Shown: piece after piece, positions 9,273 to 17,749 of the stretch
How the letters are laid out: each line of letters starts with the position of its first letter
How positions within the stretch are numbered: position 1 is the stretch's first letter
DNA from: Lewinellaceae bacterium
GTDB lineage: Bacteria > Bacteroidota > Bacteroidia > Chitinophagales > Saprospiraceae
DNA length: 64,000 nucleotides
Direction of reading: 5' to 3'
Assembly: GCA_020636045.1 (NCBI GenBank)
Contig: JACJYP010000015.1
Span: 16,076 to 80,075 of the forward strand
Translations under genes and position numbers: made by a program
Notes under the pieces: model-generated
Database searches by the model: none
Seen by the model: the letters and a program-made list of their open reading frames with translations, nothing else
What the model was told of the DNA's origin: nothing

Positions 9273-9545
9273 GACAAACGCCCTTTGTGTAGTCGCTGCA
9301 AGGTTCCTTGTCAAGACAAACACCCTTTGTGTAGTCGTTGCAAGGTTCCTTGTCAAGACAAACACCCTTTGTGTAGTCGTTGCAAGGTTCCTTGTCAAGA
9401 CAAACGCCCTTTGTGTAGTCGTTGCAAGGTTCCTTGTCAAGACAAACACCCTTTGTGTAGTCGTTGCAAGGTTCCTTGTCAAGACAAACACCCTTTGTGT
9501 AGTCACAACAAGGTTGAGTGTCAAGACAAACGCCCTTTATGTAAC
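9273..9545. repeat. Tandem array of a 42-bp palindrome-rich repeat, about 6.5 copies
   Basis: Unit starts (at GACAAAC) fall at 9273, 9315, 9357, 9399, 9441, 9483 and 9525, an exact 42-base period. Five copies are near identical, the sixth has diverged in its second half, and the seventh is partial. Each unit contains three inverted repeats: ACAAA-N5-TTTGT, CAAGG-TT-CCTTG and TTGTC-AA-GACAA, the last formed across the unit junction. Because 42 is a multiple of three, both strands stay open across the array and give 14-residue periodic peptides, but neither looks like a gene. The array lies upstream of gnd and downstream of the DUF1761 gene. Confidence 0.95.
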
Positions 9546-9781
9546 GAGTTCAGTTTGATGCATAGCGGCGGGACAGAGCCCCTTTCAGACTTAAAAAGCG
9601 CCGTTTCGAAAGATGCCGGGCAGTTTTTATCCAGCCGCTTGATCCATATACCAAACTGACTTCGGGCGCCGAAGGTCATGCAATTCCACGAGAACGGCCC
9701 GTCCTGATACATAGAAAATTTGGTCTACCCGGAATGCCGGATAGAAAACGAAATCTCAATAAGAAAAGTACAGTACTGAGA
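9546..9781. other. Intergenic region without a recognised gene
   Basis: Between the 42-bp array and the DUF1761 stop codon I see no convincing coding sequence. A short weak inverted repeat (ATCTCA at about 9755 and TGAGAT at about 9774) lies just beyond the DUF1761 stop and might act in its termination, but the stem is only six bases with a long loop. Confidence 0.5.
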
Positions 9782-10282
9782 TCAGGGCATTGAACAGATG
9801 ACGCCAGCCATCAGCGCCAGGGTCACGGTCCAGTATCCGACATTTACAGCGATATACTTGAACCCTTTGCGCTCAAACAACGCGTTGGTGCCCAGCACCG
9901 GCAGCACGAAAAAGATACCTGCCAATGCACCGTGTACGACCCCGTGCCTGAATGTCCGGAAGTTGCTGCCGTATTTGGCCATAAAGTCGCTTGCCAACCG
10001 GCCCACTTCCGACTGCGGGTCCTGCAAGCCGGGTTCGTTCATCAGGATAGAGAACAGATGCCATTGGTGAACGGCCAGGAAGTTGACCTCGATCGAGAGC
10101 AGCAGGCTCAGAAATAGCGATACACCGAAGATCACGGGCATATTGGCGCCTTTCAGCGATTCTTCGGTCAGGCCACTTGCTTTCATCCAGGCGCCCCCGA
10201 ATACTTTCGGATTGTACCAGATAAATCCCAATACCATTGGTATCAGCGTGGCGATAATAACGGCGATCCAGTTAAAGCTCAT
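9782..10282 (-). CDS. DUF1761 family membrane protein
   Basis: The 166-residue protein has four likely membrane helices and begins with the DUF1761 pattern NWIAVIIATLIPMVLGFIWY followed by NPKVFGGAWMKASGLTEE. The family is common in Bacteroidota and has no known function. The gene is the last of a minus-strand run (two-component system, P-loop kinase, phosphotransferase-like gene), 32 bases after the phosphotransferase gene, but no functional link can be seen. Confidence 0.85.
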   Translation of the reverse strand: MSFNWIAVIIATLIPMVLGFIWYNPKVFGGAWMKASGLTEESLKGANMPVIFGVSLFLSLLLSIEVNFLAVHQWHLFSILMNEPGLQDPQSEVGRLASDFMAKYGSNFRTFRHGVVHGALAGIFFVLPVLGTNALFERKGFKYIAVNVGYWTVTLALMAGVICSMP

Positions 10283-10314
10283 ACAATTTTCGTTTTAGTT
10301 TATGATGCCCAAAT

Positions 10315-11349
10315 TTAATCAGACCGTTGTTCATTCAGGTGTGAATCGACCATCTTTGTCAATTGGAGCCAATATGACGATAATAAACTCCAGTATTGCT
10401 TCATCATTTCCTGCTTTTCCGTTTTGTGCGAGGTATCAAGCACGGTGACCTTAAGCCGCACATTCGCGCGGTATGCCTTGTAGTATAAAAACAACGCTTC
10501 GTCTTCCGGAGTGATCAGACAGGCGTGTTTCTCCGTGTAAAACCGAAGCAAGGCCTCTGCAAGGTCCGGTCTTTTGAAAAATTCGAGGTCCATCGCGAGA
10601 AATGCCAGTTCGTCCAGCACGTCCAGGTGGCGCAAACGCGCATCGAACTCTATACAATCGAAGAGGATCGGATCATCTGTCAGGAAAATATTTCTGGAAT
10701 GCAGGTCGCCGTGGCCGTCTACGCGGAAACCGGCGCGCGAACGTTCGTTCATGCGACCCTTAAGAGATGTAATAATGCCGGGCAGGGTACGCTCCATTTC
10801 ATTGAGTTCCGCAAGTACCTGTGTGCCCAGGTGATGTGACAACGCCTGGTTGTGGCTGAAGATCGCAGAAAAGTCGCGGATCAGCACTCCCATATCGATG
10901 TTGCGGTGCCGCATAGTGTGCTGCCGGTGAAATGCCGCGAGTTTGTACGCCAGTTTTTTCATGTCCTCCGCTTTCACGTCTCCGGCGCGCAGCAACACAT
11001 CCAACTCTCGGGAATTGTCTTCCTTTCGCATCCAGACTGCATAATCGAACGCCGGTCGGTTCTTGACGCCGATATGCAGATCGCCATCTTTCCAGCCTAT
11101 TGGCAATACCCCCAAATACGTATCAGGGGCAAGACGGCGATTGAGCCGGTACTCCTCTTTGCAGTAGCGCGCGCGCAAGGAAGTTGTGCTGAAATCGAGA
11201 AAAGAGAAGCGGACCGGCTTTTTGATCTTGAAAGCGTAATCGGGACTCAGGATGACCCAGGAAATATGCGTGGATACCAAACGGGCCGGAGAAGAGGCGC
11301 CGGGAAAGGCCCTCCTTTCAAAAAGGTCGGCTACTTGTTTGTCATCCAT
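10315..11349 (-). CDS. Aminoglycoside phosphotransferase-like kinase
   Basis: The APH/choline-kinase fold is shown by the catalytic loop HGDLHSRN (residues 213-220 from the chosen start), the metal-binding Asp in LFDCIEFD (about 231), and a nucleotide-binding Lys region (FKIKKPVRFSFLDFST). Close homologues in many bacteria are fused to a P-loop kinase; here that partner is the separate upstream gene. I choose the ATG at 11349 because the longer frame reads into the upstream gene, and because this ATG overlaps the upstream stop in the sequence ATGGATGA, suggesting coupled translation. The substrate is unknown, and resistance to an antibiotic should not be assumed. About 344 residues. Confidence 0.85.
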   Translation of the reverse strand: MDDKQVADLFERRAFPGASSPARLVSTHISWVILSPDYAFKIKKPVRFSFLDFSTTSLRARYCKEEYRLNRRLAPDTYLGVLPIGWKDGDLHIGVKNRPAFDYAVWMRKEDNSRELDVLLRAGDVKAEDMKKLAYKLAAFHRQHTMRHRNIDMGVLIRDFSAIFSHNQALSHHLGTQVLAELNEMERTLPGIITSLKGRMNERSRAGFRVDGHGDLHSRNIFLTDDPILFDCIEFDARLRHLDVLDELAFLAMDLEFFKRPDLAEALLRFYTEKHACLITPEDEALFLYYKAYRANVRLKVTVLDTSHKTEKQEMMKQYWSLLSSYWLQLTKMVDSHLNEQRSD

Positions 11350-11845
11350 GTTCGATATACCTGTGAATGGCATCGGCGTGCGCATCCGGCGATCCTGTTG
11401 AGGTATCGACGCTCAGAAACGGAGGATCCAGCGGTTCAAATTGCGTCTGTATCTGCTCAAAAACCTTTTCGTCGGCTTCGCTATCGGTGCGCGGGCGCGC
11501 CACACGGGCGCGCAGGACAGATTCCGTAGCGGTAGCGAGCACCCAGACAAGGCGCACGCCGAGGCCGGCAGCAAGTTCGATATAAGGTTGCCGGATCGAT
11601 TTGCGGAAAAAAGTACTGTCCACGATCACCGTTTCTCCCGCCCTGAGCGCATTGCCTGCGCGTTCGAGCAGATTGTCGTAGACGCGCTGCTTGTCTTCAG
11701 GGCTATATGCACCCCGCAAGTTCATCTCCCGGCGGATGCGATCGGAATTGAAGTGCACAGCCTTGTATTTCCGGGCATATGCGTCTGCGATCGTCGTTTT
11801 ACCGCTACCCGGCAGGCCCGCGATCAGGATCAACATATCAAACAA
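11342..11845 (-). CDS. P-loop NTPase / small-molecule kinase, partner of the phosphotransferase-like gene
   Basis: The 167-residue protein has a canonical Walker A (GLPGSGKTT, residues 10-18), a DRIRREM motif after strand 2, and a lid region with arginines (RARVARPRTDSEADEK), the layout of the zeta-toxin/chloramphenicol-phosphotransferase-like AAA_33 kinases. In many genomes this domain is the C-terminal half of a single protein with the APH-like domain; here the two are separate, in kinase-first order, overlapping by eight bases. It starts 16 bases after the LytTR regulator stop, so all four genes may be one transcript. The phosphorylated substrate is unknown. Confidence 0.87.
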   Translation of the reverse strand: MFDMLILIAGLPGSGKTTIADAYARKYKAVHFNSDRIRREMNLRGAYSPEDKQRVYDNLLERAGNALRAGETVIVDSTFFRKSIRQPYIELAAGLGVRLVWVLATATESVLRARVARPRTDSEADEKVFEQIQTQFEPLDPPFLSVDTSTGSPDAHADAIHRYIEHG

Positions 11846-11861
11846 AATGAAACCCGCCCGC

Positions 11862-12587
11862 TCAGAGGCGGTTTTTCTCGATCAGCACCAGCAGATCGTC
11901 ACGATAGTTTTTACCGATCGGCAGGAGTTTGGGTTTGTCTTTCTCCTGCACCTCCACCATGTTGCCTTCGATGGCGGTAATCTTGTCCATGGCAACAATA
12001 TAAGAGCGGTGAATGCGCTTGAACTGGCCATGCGGCAGGCGGTCTTCCAGACTTTTCATTGTCTGTAGCGTGATGACGCGGCCGTGCAGCAAGCGGATAA
12101 TCACATAGTCTTTAAGGCCCTCGATATAGATGATATCGTCAAAATTGACCTTGACCAGTTTCTTGTCGGCTTTTACAAAAAAGAACTCCTGTCCTTCGCC
12201 CGACCCACCCTGCATGCCGTCGCGCTGTGAAAGATCCGCGTGTTCAACCGCCTTGTTGACCGCTTTGACAAAACGCTCCAGCGAGATCGGCTTGAGCAGG
12301 TAATCCAGCGCATTCAGGTCGAAACCCTGGATGGCGTAGTTGGGGTAGGCCGTGGTAAAGACCACCATAGGAGGCCGCGAAAGCGTCTTTACAAAGTCGA
12401 TACCCGTCAGTTGCGGCATCTGAATATCGAGAAACATCAGGTCGATCTCATTACTTTTGAGGACGTCGTTGGCTTCCAGGGCGTTGCTGCAACGCTTGAC
12501 GAGCTGGAGCTCCGGCATTTGGCTGATATATGTTTCCAGCACATCCAGGGCAAGAGGTTCATCGTCAACAATGAGTACTTTCAGCAT
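11862..12587 (-). CDS. LytTR-family response regulator
   Basis: The N-terminal receiver domain has the acidic pair DDE at 8-10, the phospho-acceptor Asp54 (LMFLDIQMP) and the switch Thr and Lys positions (VVFTTAYPNYA, YLLKPISLERF). The C-terminal ~100 residues are a LytTR DNA-binding domain (DIIYIEGLKDYVIIRLLHGR, FKRIHRSYIVAM). It is the cognate regulator of the histidine kinase encoded just upstream on the same strand. The 126-base gap between them contains TACCTTAG (minus strand, 12642-12635), one base off the Bacteroidota -7 consensus, so it could also have its own promoter. The target genes are unknown. Confidence 0.95.
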   Translation of the reverse strand: MLKVLIVDDEPLALDVLETYISQMPELQLVKRCSNALEANDVLKSNEIDLMFLDIQMPQLTGIDFVKTLSRPPMVVFTTAYPNYAIQGFDLNALDYLLKPISLERFVKAVNKAVEHADLSQRDGMQGGSGEGQEFFFVKADKKLVKVNFDDIIYIEGLKDYVIIRLLHGRVITLQTMKSLEDRLPHGQFKRIHRSYIVAMDKITAIEGNMVEVQEKDKPKLLPIGKNYRDDLLVLIEKNRL

Positions 12588-12713
12588 GGGCGAAAGGGTT
12601 TCGGTTTTAAATCAGGTATGAACATACGGATGGACTAAGGTAATCCCTCCGGCCAGAACGGCAAAAGTTTTTTCGTTGTTAAAATTTAATCGGCGCCCTG
12701 CGCAAACTCCACT

Positions 12714-13763
12714 TCAGATCATTTTCAGGTGAAGGGTCACGGAATACCGGTGCGGCTCGTCCTGCACCGTCAGCGTATGATTTTCGGGGTATAGCAGTTC
12801 CAGGCGTTGCCGGACATTTGTAAGGCCGATACCGCCACTGCGTGGATGATCCTGTCTGGGAAGCCGCTCTGCTTTGCTGTTTTCTATAAAAAACTCGAGG
12901 TCTTCCCCTGAAACGCTGAGCCGGAGCCGCACAAAACCTCCACCCTGCACATGGTGGTTCAGGCCGTGTTTGAAACTGTTCTCCAGAAAGGGCACGAAAA
13001 GCAGCGGCGCGACCATCTGCTCGCTGATATTACCGTGGGTGGTAAAACGGATATCCGCCTCTTTTGGCTGGCGCAGGCGCTCGAGGTCCAGATAATTATG
13101 GATGTACTGTATCTCCTTGCTGAGCAGCACTCGGCGTTCGTTGCACTCGTACAGCATGTAGCGCATGATCTCCGACAGTTTCAGCACGATCTCCGGCGCC
13201 TTGTCGCTTTTCTTCAGGGTCAGGGCATACAGGTTGTTGAGGGTGTTGAATAAAAAATGCGGGTTGATCTGGCTTTTCAGGAATCGCAGTTCGGACTGCA
13301 TCGTCTGGGTCATGAGCGATTGCTTCTCCGTCTGATAGCGCCACCAGTCCATCACTACCCGCAACATGGTGGAAAAAAGCACGACGAATACATTGCCCAG
13401 AAATATCCATATCTGCGAGCCGACGAGATTGGCCCTGAACACGGGCTGGTCGTAAAATTTGATATAAAAAACCAGCACCTCGATCGGCGTCACAATGGCG
13501 CAGGCAGTCAGCACGAGTCCGAAATACACGAAAGCGTGGCGGGCCAGATAGTTTGGGATGAGGTAAAAAAGGTTGACGTAAACCAGAAAGGCGTAAAAGA
13601 ACAACTGGATGAGTTCATTGCTCAACGCAAACCACATATCCAGATTCTTTTCGTAGTCACTCCAGTACATCAGGCCGAATAACGCCAGCCAGAACAACCC
13701 GTGGTAAACAGGTCGCCTGTTCAGCATCTTATACAACTCATCGAGTAAGCGGCGGGTCTTCAT
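12714..13763 (-). CDS. LytS/YehU-type sensor histidine kinase
   Basis: From the chosen ATG the protein has 349 residues: four membrane helices in the first ~135 residues, then the His_kinase domain with the phospho-acceptor His169 in the motif QINPHFLFNTLNNLYAL, and the ATP-binding GIGLTNVRQRLELLY box near the end. There is no separate periplasmic sensor domain, so the signal is probably sensed in the membrane. The open frame extends to 13937, but its extra ~58 residues are unlike a kinase N-terminus and overlap the promoter region of the divergent queD gene, so I start at 13763. It pairs with the LytTR regulator downstream. Confidence 0.92.
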   Translation of the reverse strand: MKTRRLLDELYKMLNRRPVYHGLFWLALFGLMYWSDYEKNLDMWFALSNELIQLFFYAFLVYVNLFYLIPNYLARHAFVYFGLVLTACAIVTPIEVLVFYIKFYDQPVFRANLVGSQIWIFLGNVFVVLFSTMLRVVMDWWRYQTEKQSLMTQTMQSELRFLKSQINPHFLFNTLNNLYALTLKKSDKAPEIVLKLSEIMRYMLYECNERRVLLSKEIQYIHNYLDLERLRQPKEADIRFTTHGNISEQMVAPLLFVPFLENSFKHGLNHHVQGGGFVRLRLSVSGEDLEFFIENSKAERLPRQDHPRSGGIGLTNVRQRLELLYPENHTLTVQDEPHRYSVTLHLKMI

Positions 13764-13939
13764 GCCTGATTCATCAATAATGATATGCGGTACGAGCCGC
13801 AACGTCCGGGCAAAGCAACGGCAAGAACGGCAGGCTGTTCCGATTTTTAGATAAAAATAGAAACTGTTAAGATCAAGCACGTGTTTCAGGTCCGCCAAAC
13901 AACTGTTCGGGGCTGCTGGGGTGGAACGTGTTTTCACCG

Positions 13940-13947
13940 TACCTTTG
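13940..13947 (+). promoter_or_regulatory. Bacteroidota-type promoter -7 element (TACCTTTG) for queD
   Basis: A perfect TAnnTTTG match lies 31 bases before the queD ATG, which leaves room for a short leader with the GAAGGG ribosome-binding-like sequence. It supports the ATG at 13978 rather than the upstream in-frame GTG, which precedes the promoter. No -33 TTTG is visible. Confidence 0.6.
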
Positions 13948-13977
13948 CAGCCGCAAAAGACAAAGAAGGGAATTTCA

Positions 13978-14394
13978 ATGGTTTATATCACCAGGATCGA
14001 AAGATTCAATGCCGCCCACAAACTCTGGGTTGACGACTGGTCGGAAGAGCAGAACCAGGCTGTATTCGGCAAATGCTCCAATAAAAACTGGCACGGCCAC
14101 AACTATACGCTGCATGTGACCATCAAGGGATCGCCCGATCCCGTTACCGGGTTCGTCATGGACGTAAAAAAACTCAGCGTGATCATCAAAGAAGAGGTGA
14201 CGGACCATCTCGATCACAGCAACCTGAACCTGGACGTCGATTTTATCCCAAAAGGCATGCAACCAACCACCGAAAACCTTGTTATCCTCATCTGGCAACG
14301 CCTTGAAAAAGCGCTGGAGCCGCACCCCTGCCAGCTCCACGCAATCAAATTATGGGAGACGGAGACCATTTACGCGGAATATTACGGTGCGTAA
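13978..14394 (+). CDS. queD: 6-carboxy-5,6,7,8-tetrahydropterin synthase / PTPS family
   Basis: The 138-residue protein has the zinc ligands of the family, the first His in RFNAAHKL and the pair in NWHGHNY, the catalytic Cys just before (FGKCSNKN), and the TENLVILIW and KLWETETIYAEYYG motifs with the pterin-binding Glu. QueD makes 6-carboxytetrahydropterin on the way to queuosine. The neighbouring folE encodes the enzyme that makes its substrate precursor, 7,8-dihydroneopterin triphosphate, so the pair fits the pathway. A biopterin-type role (6-pyruvoyl-tetrahydropterin synthase) cannot be fully excluded. Confidence 0.93.
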   Translation: MVYITRIERFNAAHKLWVDDWSEEQNQAVFGKCSNKNWHGHNYTLHVTIKGSPDPVTGFVMDVKKLSVIIKEEVTDHLDHSNLNLDVDFIPKGMQPTTENLVILIWQRLEKALEPHPCQLHAIKLWETETIYAEYYGA

Positions 14395-14454
14395 TACAAG
14401 TGCCCCGGGTTCCCGACGATCGCGCGATCTATACCTGATCTTTACACATCCGAT

Positions 14455-15051
14455 ATGGCGTATAAAAAAACCGATCACTACGACGAGAAACTGACGGCTT
14501 CCCTGAAAAAGTCGTTCGACAATATCCTGAGCGGCGTAGGCGAAGATACTATGCGGGAAGGGGTTGTCAAGACGCCTGAACGCGCTGCAAAAGCCATGTT
14601 GTTTCTGACACAGGGTTACCGCCAGGATGCGGCTGCAATCCTTCGTTCAGCGATGTTTACGGAAGATTACAGCGAAATGGTACTGGTAAAGGACATTGAA
14701 ATGTACTCGCTCTGCGAACACCATATGTTGCCGTTTTTCGGCAAAGCGCATGTGGCCTATATCCCCAACGGTCGTATTGTCGGGCTCAGCAAGATCCCGC
14801 GGGTAGTCGATGTATTTGCCCGCCGGCTGCAGGTGCAGGAACGCCTGACGCTCGAGATCCGCGATATCATTCAGGAGACGCTGCAGCCGCTCGGTGTAGC
14901 GGTTGTCATCGAAGCACAACACCTGTGTATGATGATGAGGGGTGTGCAAAAGCAAAACAGCGTAACCACTACATCTGCCTTTACAGGCGAATTCAGGAAT
15001 GAAGAAACGCGCAGCGAGTTTCTGCGCCTGATCGGATCGAAACTTCATTGA
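14455..15051 (+). CDS. folE: GTP cyclohydrolase I
   Basis: The 198-residue protein carries the FolE signature: zinc ligands in SLCEHHMLPFFGKAH and in the later QHLCMMMRG motif, the substrate-binding block GLSKIPRVVDVFARRLQVQE, and the C-terminal SEFLRLI. It converts GTP to 7,8-dihydroneopterin triphosphate, the first step of folate and the shared entry to queuosine. It lies 60 bases after queD. That gap contains a perfect 12-base palindrome (GATCGCGCGATC, 14418-14429) that could be an operator. Confidence 0.97.
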   Translation: MAYKKTDHYDEKLTASLKKSFDNILSGVGEDTMREGVVKTPERAAKAMLFLTQGYRQDAAAILRSAMFTEDYSEMVLVKDIEMYSLCEHHMLPFFGKAHVAYIPNGRIVGLSKIPRVVDVFARRLQVQERLTLEIRDIIQETLQPLGVAVVIEAQHLCMMMRGVQKQNSVTTTSAFTGEFRNEETRSEFLRLIGSKLH

Positions 15052-15141
15052 GCGGACCGGACGACCCGTTTATTCTGTTTGCCGCTTTGAATTTCAGCCG
15101 AAAAACGGGTCCTTAGCGCCATCTTTCTGCCTGTGCGCCAC

Positions 15142-16599
15142 ATGCTCCGCCTCCTCCCTTTCTTTGGCTGTATGATCGCCTTCGTGTGGTCGACGCAACA
15201 CGCCCCCTTTTTCTGGGATACGGTGCAACTGGCATCCAAACACGCCCATCACTTTTACGAACAACACCTGCGCTGGACCCCGCTTCCGACGGAGATCGAC
15301 AGCGGCCACCCGCCGGTTTTCGGCTACTATCTCGCTGCCGTATGGCTTGTTTTCGGAAAAACACTTGCCGCCAGCCATTGGGCAATGCTCCCGTTTTTAC
15401 TCCTGAATATCTTCTTGCTTTACAGGATCGGCCTGCACGTCGGAGGGAATCGATATGCGTGCTGGTTACTGCCACTGGTAATGCTGGACCCTGTAGTGGC
15501 CGGACAACAGGCGCTGGTGAGCCCCGATGTGATGCTGGCAAGCGGTTTTCTCATGGCTGTTTTGGGCATTACCGAAAAAAAAACGCTCCTGGTGATCATC
15601 GGCATTTTGCTGCTTTCTGCGATCAGCATGCGCGGAATGATGACGGCTGCTGCATTGTTCGTCTGGCTGGTATTCGTTCTATGGATGAACGTCCCGGTAA
15701 CAGCGTTCAGGAAAGCCGTCAAACTTCTGCTCGCTTTCCTGCCCGGTTTTTTATGGGCACTGTGGTTCCTTTGGTGGCATCATGCGGCCACCGGCTGGAC
15801 CGGCTATCATGCGGATTCGCCCTGGGCGCCTGCGTTCCAAAAGGCAGAAGGCGTGCAAATGTTTCGGAATATGGCCGTCGTTGCCTGGCGCTGGCTGGAT
15901 TTTGGGAGGGTTTTTGAATGCGGAGCGCTGTTATTTTTGTTGCTGCAATATGGTTTTCCAAGGCGCAGGGGCCAAAGCGTCGCACGGCAATACCTGGCCC
16001 TGCTCGTGATCCTGATCGTCTTTTTGACACCCTCGGCGATCCTGTACAGCAACATCTCGGCTCACCGGTATTTTATACCCTGCTTTCTGGCCCTGCATTT
16101 CCTGATAGTGCTGCTGTTGACGAGCCGCCCAAGTCACAACGGCAAACCGCGAACGCCCCTTTTTATCAGGATATTCATGACATGCCTGGTCCTTGCTATA
16201 GCATCTGGAAACCTGTGGGTATACCCGCGCGGCATATCGATGGGATGGGATGCGACGCTTGCCCATCAACCCTATTACGGATTGAGGGAACAGGCTATCG
16301 CATTCCTGGAATCGGAAAAAATCCCTTTTTCAAGCGTTGGCTCAGCCTTTCCGAACCTCGGTACGGGCGAACAATTGTTGCTCAACGGCGACCAAAGGCA
16401 CTTTGCAGAGAAAGATTTTACCCGCAACCGCTATATGTTTACTTCGAATATCTTCAATGATTTTTCCGAAAACGACTTCGAGCGCTTGCAAAACGAGTGG
16501 GTATTGGTCCGGCGTTTTGCACATGCGGATGTCTGGATCGAAATATACAGCCGCAAGGAACAGAGTGGCAGACCGACGCAAAATGAGCATTTTGAGTGA
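15142..16599 (+). CDS. GT-C fold (GT39/ArnT-like) membrane glycosyltransferase candidate
   Basis: The protein has about 10-11 membrane segments. The first extracytoplasmic loop contains WDTVQLASKHAHHFYEQ followed by DSGHPPVFGYYLAAVW, which matches the GT39/PMT pattern of an acidic residue after the first helix and a HPP motif before the second or third helix. Such enzymes transfer sugars from polyprenyl-phosphate donors on the outer side of the inner membrane; donor and acceptor are unknown here. A GTG three codons earlier (15133) is an alternative start. The last ~100 residues are soluble. The downstream lipoprotein gene is on the same strand 64 bases away. Confidence 0.78.
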   Translation: MLRLLPFFGCMIAFVWSTQHAPFFWDTVQLASKHAHHFYEQHLRWTPLPTEIDSGHPPVFGYYLAAVWLVFGKTLAASHWAMLPFLLLNIFLLYRIGLHVGGNRYACWLLPLVMLDPVVAGQQALVSPDVMLASGFLMAVLGITEKKTLLVIIGILLLSAISMRGMMTAAALFVWLVFVLWMNVPVTAFRKAVKLLLAFLPGFLWALWFLWWHHAATGWTGYHADSPWAPAFQKAEGVQMFRNMAVVAWRWLDFGRVFECGALLFLLLQYGFPRRRGQSVARQYLALLVILIVFLTPSAILYSNISAHRYFIPCFLALHFLIVLLLTSRPSHNGKPRTPLFIRIFMTCLVLAIASGNLWVYPRGISMGWDATLAHQPYYGLREQAIAFLESEKIPFSSVGSAFPNLGTGEQLLLNGDQRHFAEKDFTRNRYMFTSNIFNDFSENDFERLQNEWVLVRRFAHADVWIEIYSRKEQSGRPTQNEHFE

Positions 16600-16663
16600 T
16601 GATTTGTTATAGTGATCGCATTCAGGAGCAATGTGACCAGTCATCGCATCTTAAACGAACACA

Positions 16664-17578
16664 ATGATGGATTTCAGACGAATCGCGTTTTGGGCGTTTA
16701 TAGTCCTGCCTGCCGCAGGGTGCATCAGGCATCAGCCCGCTGGCAATTCGGACAAACCGATAGGCGAAAAAGTATCGGACCGAAGCACCCCCGGTTTTAA
16801 GGAATACTGGTACCGTGGAATGGCCGAGTTGAGCACCTACGAAGTCGAACAGGAGCGGTACGGCGAAATGCGACGTGCGGAACAGGTCAATATTTTTGTG
16901 ACGGAAGATTTTTCAAAAAGCAAACAGGTGAAACTGGATGCTCCGCAGGATGCCGGCGCCGACCGGGTACCGATCCTGAAACTGAATGCCGTCAGGCGAT
17001 TTCACACCGGCATTTACGAGTACACGCTGATGGAATCCGTATTCACACCGGTGGATGCAAGTCCCTCGTTAAAAGCAACTTACAGCGTAATGGATTGGTG
17101 CGGGCAGGTGTTTTCCCAGTTCAACCTTAAGGGCAACGGATATCGTGCCAGGCTGTTCTCTTACTTTGAAAACGAAGGCGATACCGACCAACAACTGAAG
17201 GCGGCGATGCTGGAAGATGAGTTGATGACCAGGATCCGGATCGACCCATTTTCCATACCCGCCGGTAAAACAGACCTGATCCCTTCGCCGTTTTACCTGC
17301 GGTTCCGGCACAAGCCATATGAAGTACACAAAGCGGATATCGGCATAGAAAAAGGGGAACGGGAAAGTAAATTGACGGTTCGATATGCGGAATTAGACCG
17401 CACTTTGACGATCCGCTTTGAAACAAATTTCCCGCACCGCATCCTGGGATGGGAAGAAATGGACGGAGAACACTTGTTAAGCAGAGGACGGCTCAAAACG
17501 ACGATGATGTCCGATTACTGGAGGCGGCACGACAACGGGTCGGAGTTTCTGCGCGATTCGTTAAAATTGGTGTTTTGA
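16664..17578 (+). CDS. Conserved Bacteroidota lipoprotein of unknown function
   Basis: The signal peptide ends in the lipobox PAAGC with Cys20, so the protein is very likely lipidated. The mature part is beta-rich and includes FKEYWYRGMAELSTYEVEQ, VNIFVTEDFSKSKQVKLD, DWCGQVFSQFNLKGNGY and FPHRILGWEE. I recall similar Bacteroidota proteins carrying the database name septum formation inhibitor Maf, but there is no resemblance to the Maf nucleotide pyrophosphatase fold, so that name should not be used. The function is unknown. Two ATG codons stand in tandem at the start. Confidence 0.75.
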   Translation: MMDFRRIAFWAFIVLPAAGCIRHQPAGNSDKPIGEKVSDRSTPGFKEYWYRGMAELSTYEVEQERYGEMRRAEQVNIFVTEDFSKSKQVKLDAPQDAGADRVPILKLNAVRRFHTGIYEYTLMESVFTPVDASPSLKATYSVMDWCGQVFSQFNLKGNGYRARLFSYFENEGDTDQQLKAAMLEDELMTRIRIDPFSIPAGKTDLIPSPFYLRFRHKPYEVHKADIGIEKGERESKLTVRYAELDRTLTIRFETNFPHRILGWEEMDGEHLLSRGRLKTTMMSDYWRRHDNGSEFLRDSLKLVF

Positions 17579-17749
17579 AAAAGTTAATTTGGTTTTCAAA
17601 AAAATATTCCGGCTAAATAGGGCTTTTAGCGCCATATGTTTGGGTAACCAGCCATGGCGGCCATGCTTCCTTTTTTTCCATGCCGGAAAAAATCTAAATT
17701 GCCGCCCCAACGTTCAATTCGCTTTATCGTCTAAGCCCTATTCAGTTTT

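Noticed and set aside
9273..9545. CRISPR array
   Set aside because: The repeats are directly adjacent with no unique spacers, and no cas gene is present.
9264..9659. Cys-rich open frame over the 42-bp array (14-residue repeats with CxxC patterns)
   Set aside because: It is an automatic result of a repeat length divisible by three; it lacks a ribosome-binding site, has no family resemblance, and the opposite strand is equally open.
10315..11349. Antibiotic-resistance aminoglycoside kinase
   Set aside because: The APH fold covers many small-molecule kinases, and the link with a P-loop kinase points to another, unknown substrate.
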